A stretch of DNA of 10,359 nt from Acanthaster planci (lineage: Eukaryota > Echinodermata > Asteroidea > Valvatida > Acanthasteridae), in contig NW_019091705.1 of NCBI RefSeq assembly GCF_001949145.1, positions 95,819 through 106,177 on the forward strand, in the 5' to 3' direction. Below are positions 8,033 to 10,359 of the stretch, in pieces. Numbering within the stretch: the stretch's first letter is position 1; every line of letters starts with the position of its first letter. Made by a program: the position numbers and the translations under genes. A model generated the notes under the pieces. It was not told the DNA's origin. It was given only the letters and a program-made list of their open reading frames with translations, and searched no databases.

Positions 8033-8220
8033 CAGACAAGAGGTTTGACAAAACAATAGTTGACCAGTGTGGTGTGGGATATGACATTTTAAACACCCTC
8101 GTGCATGCATGCAAAATGCCCTCGGCTTCACCTTGGGGCACCATGTGTCTCTTGGGTGTTCAAAACGTCATATCGCACACCACATTAGTCAACAACTGTT
8201 TAATGTCAAAAGTCGTCCTG
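8033..8220. mobile_element. Fold-back element, about 188 bp
   Basis: The core arms 8051-8098 and 8154-8201 are reverse complements at 41 of 48 positions. With a 2-base gap, pairing continues outward through TTTGACA to the ends CAGAC and, on the minus strand, CAGGAC. The loop (8099-8153) contains the alternating palindrome TGCATGCATGCA. Flanks ATGTGGTT on the left and ATGTAATT just outside the right end are weakly similar and could be an 8-bp target duplication, as in hAT elements, but this is uncertain. The 73-codon frame through it is a by-product. It is probably a non-autonomous DNA transposon. Confidence 0.75.
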
Positions 8221-8561
8221 CAATGTAATTAGTTAATTTGAGAAACATCATTGTCAGCAAGGGAAATAATTGATTAAATTACCACAATAATATCATTGAG
8301 CCTGGGGAGCCCGTGGCATTTTTCAAACAAAGTAATTCATGTGAAATTCAACTCTAAGAATTATTCTAAAACTGTCACATCACAATCCAACAGTTGATTA
8401 AGAAGTAATTGGCTAAACTGTAGGGGAAAATGCCAAAAAATTTAAAAAGGTAAAAGACATTTGTATAATTGAATTTTAATTATTGTATTAACTAAAGGCA
8501 AATGCACATCATTTCAGAAGTCACCCCAAATGTCTTTCACTATGTCGCAATGGATTTCCTT
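8221..8561. other. Spacer between two fold-back elements
   Basis: This is AT-rich sequence with no open frame, RNA gene or repeat that I could recognise. Runs such as TTAATTATTGTATTAA near 8475-8490 are simple AT-rich sequence. Confidence 0.5.
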
Positions 8562-8727
8562 GAAAACAAAGAAAATGAGGGGAACCCTCGCCCTGTGTTC
8601 GTAGTGGATAAACCCTCGTGCATGTCAAACATTGCATGTAGCCATTGTTTGTAGCCATAGTTTGGCAGGCATAAGGGTTTATCCACTGCAAACACAGGCA
8701 AGGGTTCCCCTCGTTTTCTCTGTTTTC
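8562..8727. mobile_element. Fold-back element, about 166 bp
   Basis: The arms 8562-8616 and 8674-8727 are reverse complements over about 54 bp, with one single-base gap and roughly seven mismatches. Shared segments include GAGGGGAACCCT and GTGGATAAACCCT. Weaker pairing continues inward (TGCATGTCAAACATT against TGCCTGCCAAACTATG), so almost the whole element is a palindrome. Near the centre lies a 13-bp tandem duplication (8638-8650 and 8651-8663) with one mismatch, of the form GTAGCCATTGTTT. No target-site duplication was identified. The 131-codon minus frame overlapping it simply reads through the palindrome and is not a gene. Confidence 0.78.
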
Positions 8728-10359
8728 TCAGAATGACGCAATCTACATTCAGCATGTTCAGAATTAGCATCTTGGCATGAACAGAAAAAAGAGGCTTTTT
8801 AGCTTGTTGTAGTTGAGCTCTCAAGACAAATGATACTGCGTTTGATTTGGATGCTTCCATATTTATGGGAACAGATAAAATCAGAGAAAACATGTTTTCC
8901 TTGGAGTTGCTCTTTAAAGGGCATAAGAACCACACTCTCTTTATTTAGTAAAAACGGATAAAATTTATGTAACCCTGGGTTCACCCAAAATGGCAGGAAC
9001 CGATTTCCCAACTCCTTTTTGGAAAAATCAATTGTCAAGTTCAGTTGTACTGTGCACAATTGGGACTTGTTTTATTGCAACCATGAAGGTACACGTTAAA
9101 AGGATATCATTATAATACCAGTGACTATATAACCAAAGTGGGAAGGAAAAGTATATATGTCAGGTGCCCGACTGTAACTGGTTATATTGGCCTAGTGTTT
9201 ATCAAGGATAGTCAAAGTTCCTTAGTAGTTGTGCAGCTGGTGATATCAAAGGACTGTTGTCATGAGGTGGCTTTCTGGTGAAAAGCTCAGCTCGGCACTT
9301 TCACAAGAAAAGAGTTCAAAGAAGATTTCAAACTTTCAATTATTCCATAAGCAAATCCGTAGGTTAAGTGCAATCATAAGAAAAAAAAATCATCACACGT
9401 GTCAAAGGGGCTTTTGGAGGAATGAAAGCAGCACAAGCCATGAGCTACATGCTAGGGATCTCTTATCAAAGATATGTCTGTATTCAGTAACATTAAAGGA
9501 AAAACTTTCTAATGGACTGTTTCTTACTTTGGCTAAAGCCACAGTAGAACATACCTGAATGTTTCTTCTATTTACAGGGTATTAGGCTTACACAGTTCTT
9601 GACAATAGAGCCTGGCAAAAGTACAAAAGGCATCATAGCAAATGATCACACAAATTTCTACTCAAATTGGAATAAACTTGACTTGCTCGAAAGAACCAAC
9701 GTTCAATCTTTACAGAACAGCAGCTTGTTGGGAGTCCCACTTGCAGCAATTCAGACTTAAAAACTTTTAATCTCAGACCTTCATGAGGCCTGGGTTACAT
9801 TTACTACAAACTCAACAAAGGCTGACAAAAAGCAACCTTTAAACAACTTATGAAATGACTTGGGAATTTTTTGTTATTTTTGCAAAGAAATCTTTATATT
9901 TCTTTAAAATAAAACACTTGTATACATGTGCATCTTTTTGCTGAAAAAAGTTTTTTGCAGTGATCATGCTTCCTGGCAAAAGAGTGTAAGCGCTTACATC
10001 CTTCTTCCAGGCACACTACAAAATGTAAAACACCCAGCAATGAATCGTCTGCAGTGAGTGCAGTGGTGAATTGTTTCTTGTTTTCCATCAAATAATTTAA
10101 CCCTGCACCTGAAACAAGATTTCCTCTGGCATTAATCCATTACTTGTACTTCAGAATTGGCTCTTTACAAATACCAGAAATACTTTCAGGTTGTCTTTGG
10201 CTTGAGTTGCAATTCTAGGTCACAATAGATCTCCATTTTACAGTATCTCAACAGTGTTTATTTAGACAAGTCTGTATGGAATTGAAAAGAATAAAATTTA
10301 AACAAACCAAAGACTGACATGATTATTGGTTCATCTGAAAGACAAACTGGCAATGAAAT
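8728..10359. other. Non-coding stretch, nothing recognised
   Basis: The longest frame is 98 codons at 9262-9558 (+), a basic, Ser/Lys-rich peptide starting MRWLSGEKLSS with no recognisable domain. It is more likely chance than a gene. No exon of the DESI1-like gene was found. A palindrome at 9972-10011 is described separately. Homopolymer A runs near 9381-9389 and T-rich runs near 9865-9880 are ordinary AT-rich sequence. Confidence 0.45.
9972..10011. repeat. Palindrome centred on TGTAAGCGCTTACA
   Basis: TGTAAGCGCTTACA (9985-9998) is a perfect 14-bp palindrome. Flanking CCTGG (9972-9976) and CCAGG (10007-10011) also pair, giving an imperfect 40-bp inverted repeat. No known element or RNA family is recognised. 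Confidence 0.55.

Noticed and set aside
8540-8935. 131-codon open frame on minus, the longest in the window
   Set aside because: Nearly half of it lies across the fold-back element at 8562-8727, and the remainder has no recognisable domain or splice context.
9262-9558. 98-codon ATG-initiated frame on plus
   Set aside because: There is no recognised domain, promoter or splice signal. A frame of this length is expected by chance in 10 kb.
1-10359. tRNA, rRNA, CRISPR array, bacterial operon or phage genes
   Set aside because: None of their hallmarks were seen on either strand. The window has eukaryotic intron and transposon character.

Overview
This looks like a stretch of animal (metazoan) nuclear DNA, probably from an invertebrate and quite possibly a marine one. 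It is AT-rich and gene-poor. It has long stretches with no open reading frame of note, one convincing spliced exon with proper splice sites, and several decayed DNA transposons and fold-back repeats. Nothing points to a bacterium, phage, plasmid or organelle: there are no ribosome binding sites, no operons and no long ORFs. I cannot name the species.

The only confident host-gene part is one internal exon at 3837-3928 (+). It encodes the part of a PPPDE-family deSUMOylating isopeptidase (DESI1-like) that carries the catalytic His. I could not find the flanking exons, including the one with the catalytic Cys, so most of the window is read as intron and flanking DNA of this gene. A second, weaker exon-like ORF (84 codons, 4295-4550, +) follows an AG acceptor and ends in a stop. 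I do not recognise its protein.

Layout: 1-1085 is repeat-derived and holds a very GATC-dense block (about 847-1069) with a perfect 27-bp inverted repeat. 1086-2319 is AT-rich and non-coding, with two clean hairpins. 2320-2500 is a complete 181-bp pogo/Tigger-type MITE flanked by TA. 2501-3836 is probable intron leading to the DESI1 exon. 4693-4841 is a GC-rich nested fold-back element. 6227-6675 (-) is a broken pogo/CENP-B-like transposase fragment (N-terminal DNA-binding half only). 7209-7241 holds two DR1-like nuclear-receptor motifs exactly 20 bp apart. 8033-8220 and 8562-8727 are two more fold-back elements that share a 13-bp sequence at the inner end of their left arms. 8728-10359 contains nothing I can assign apart from a small palindrome.

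I see no coordinated gene system here. The most interesting material is repeat structure: several palindromic non-autonomous elements with unexpected shared words, and a pogo MITE lying about 4 kb from a pogo transposase relic.
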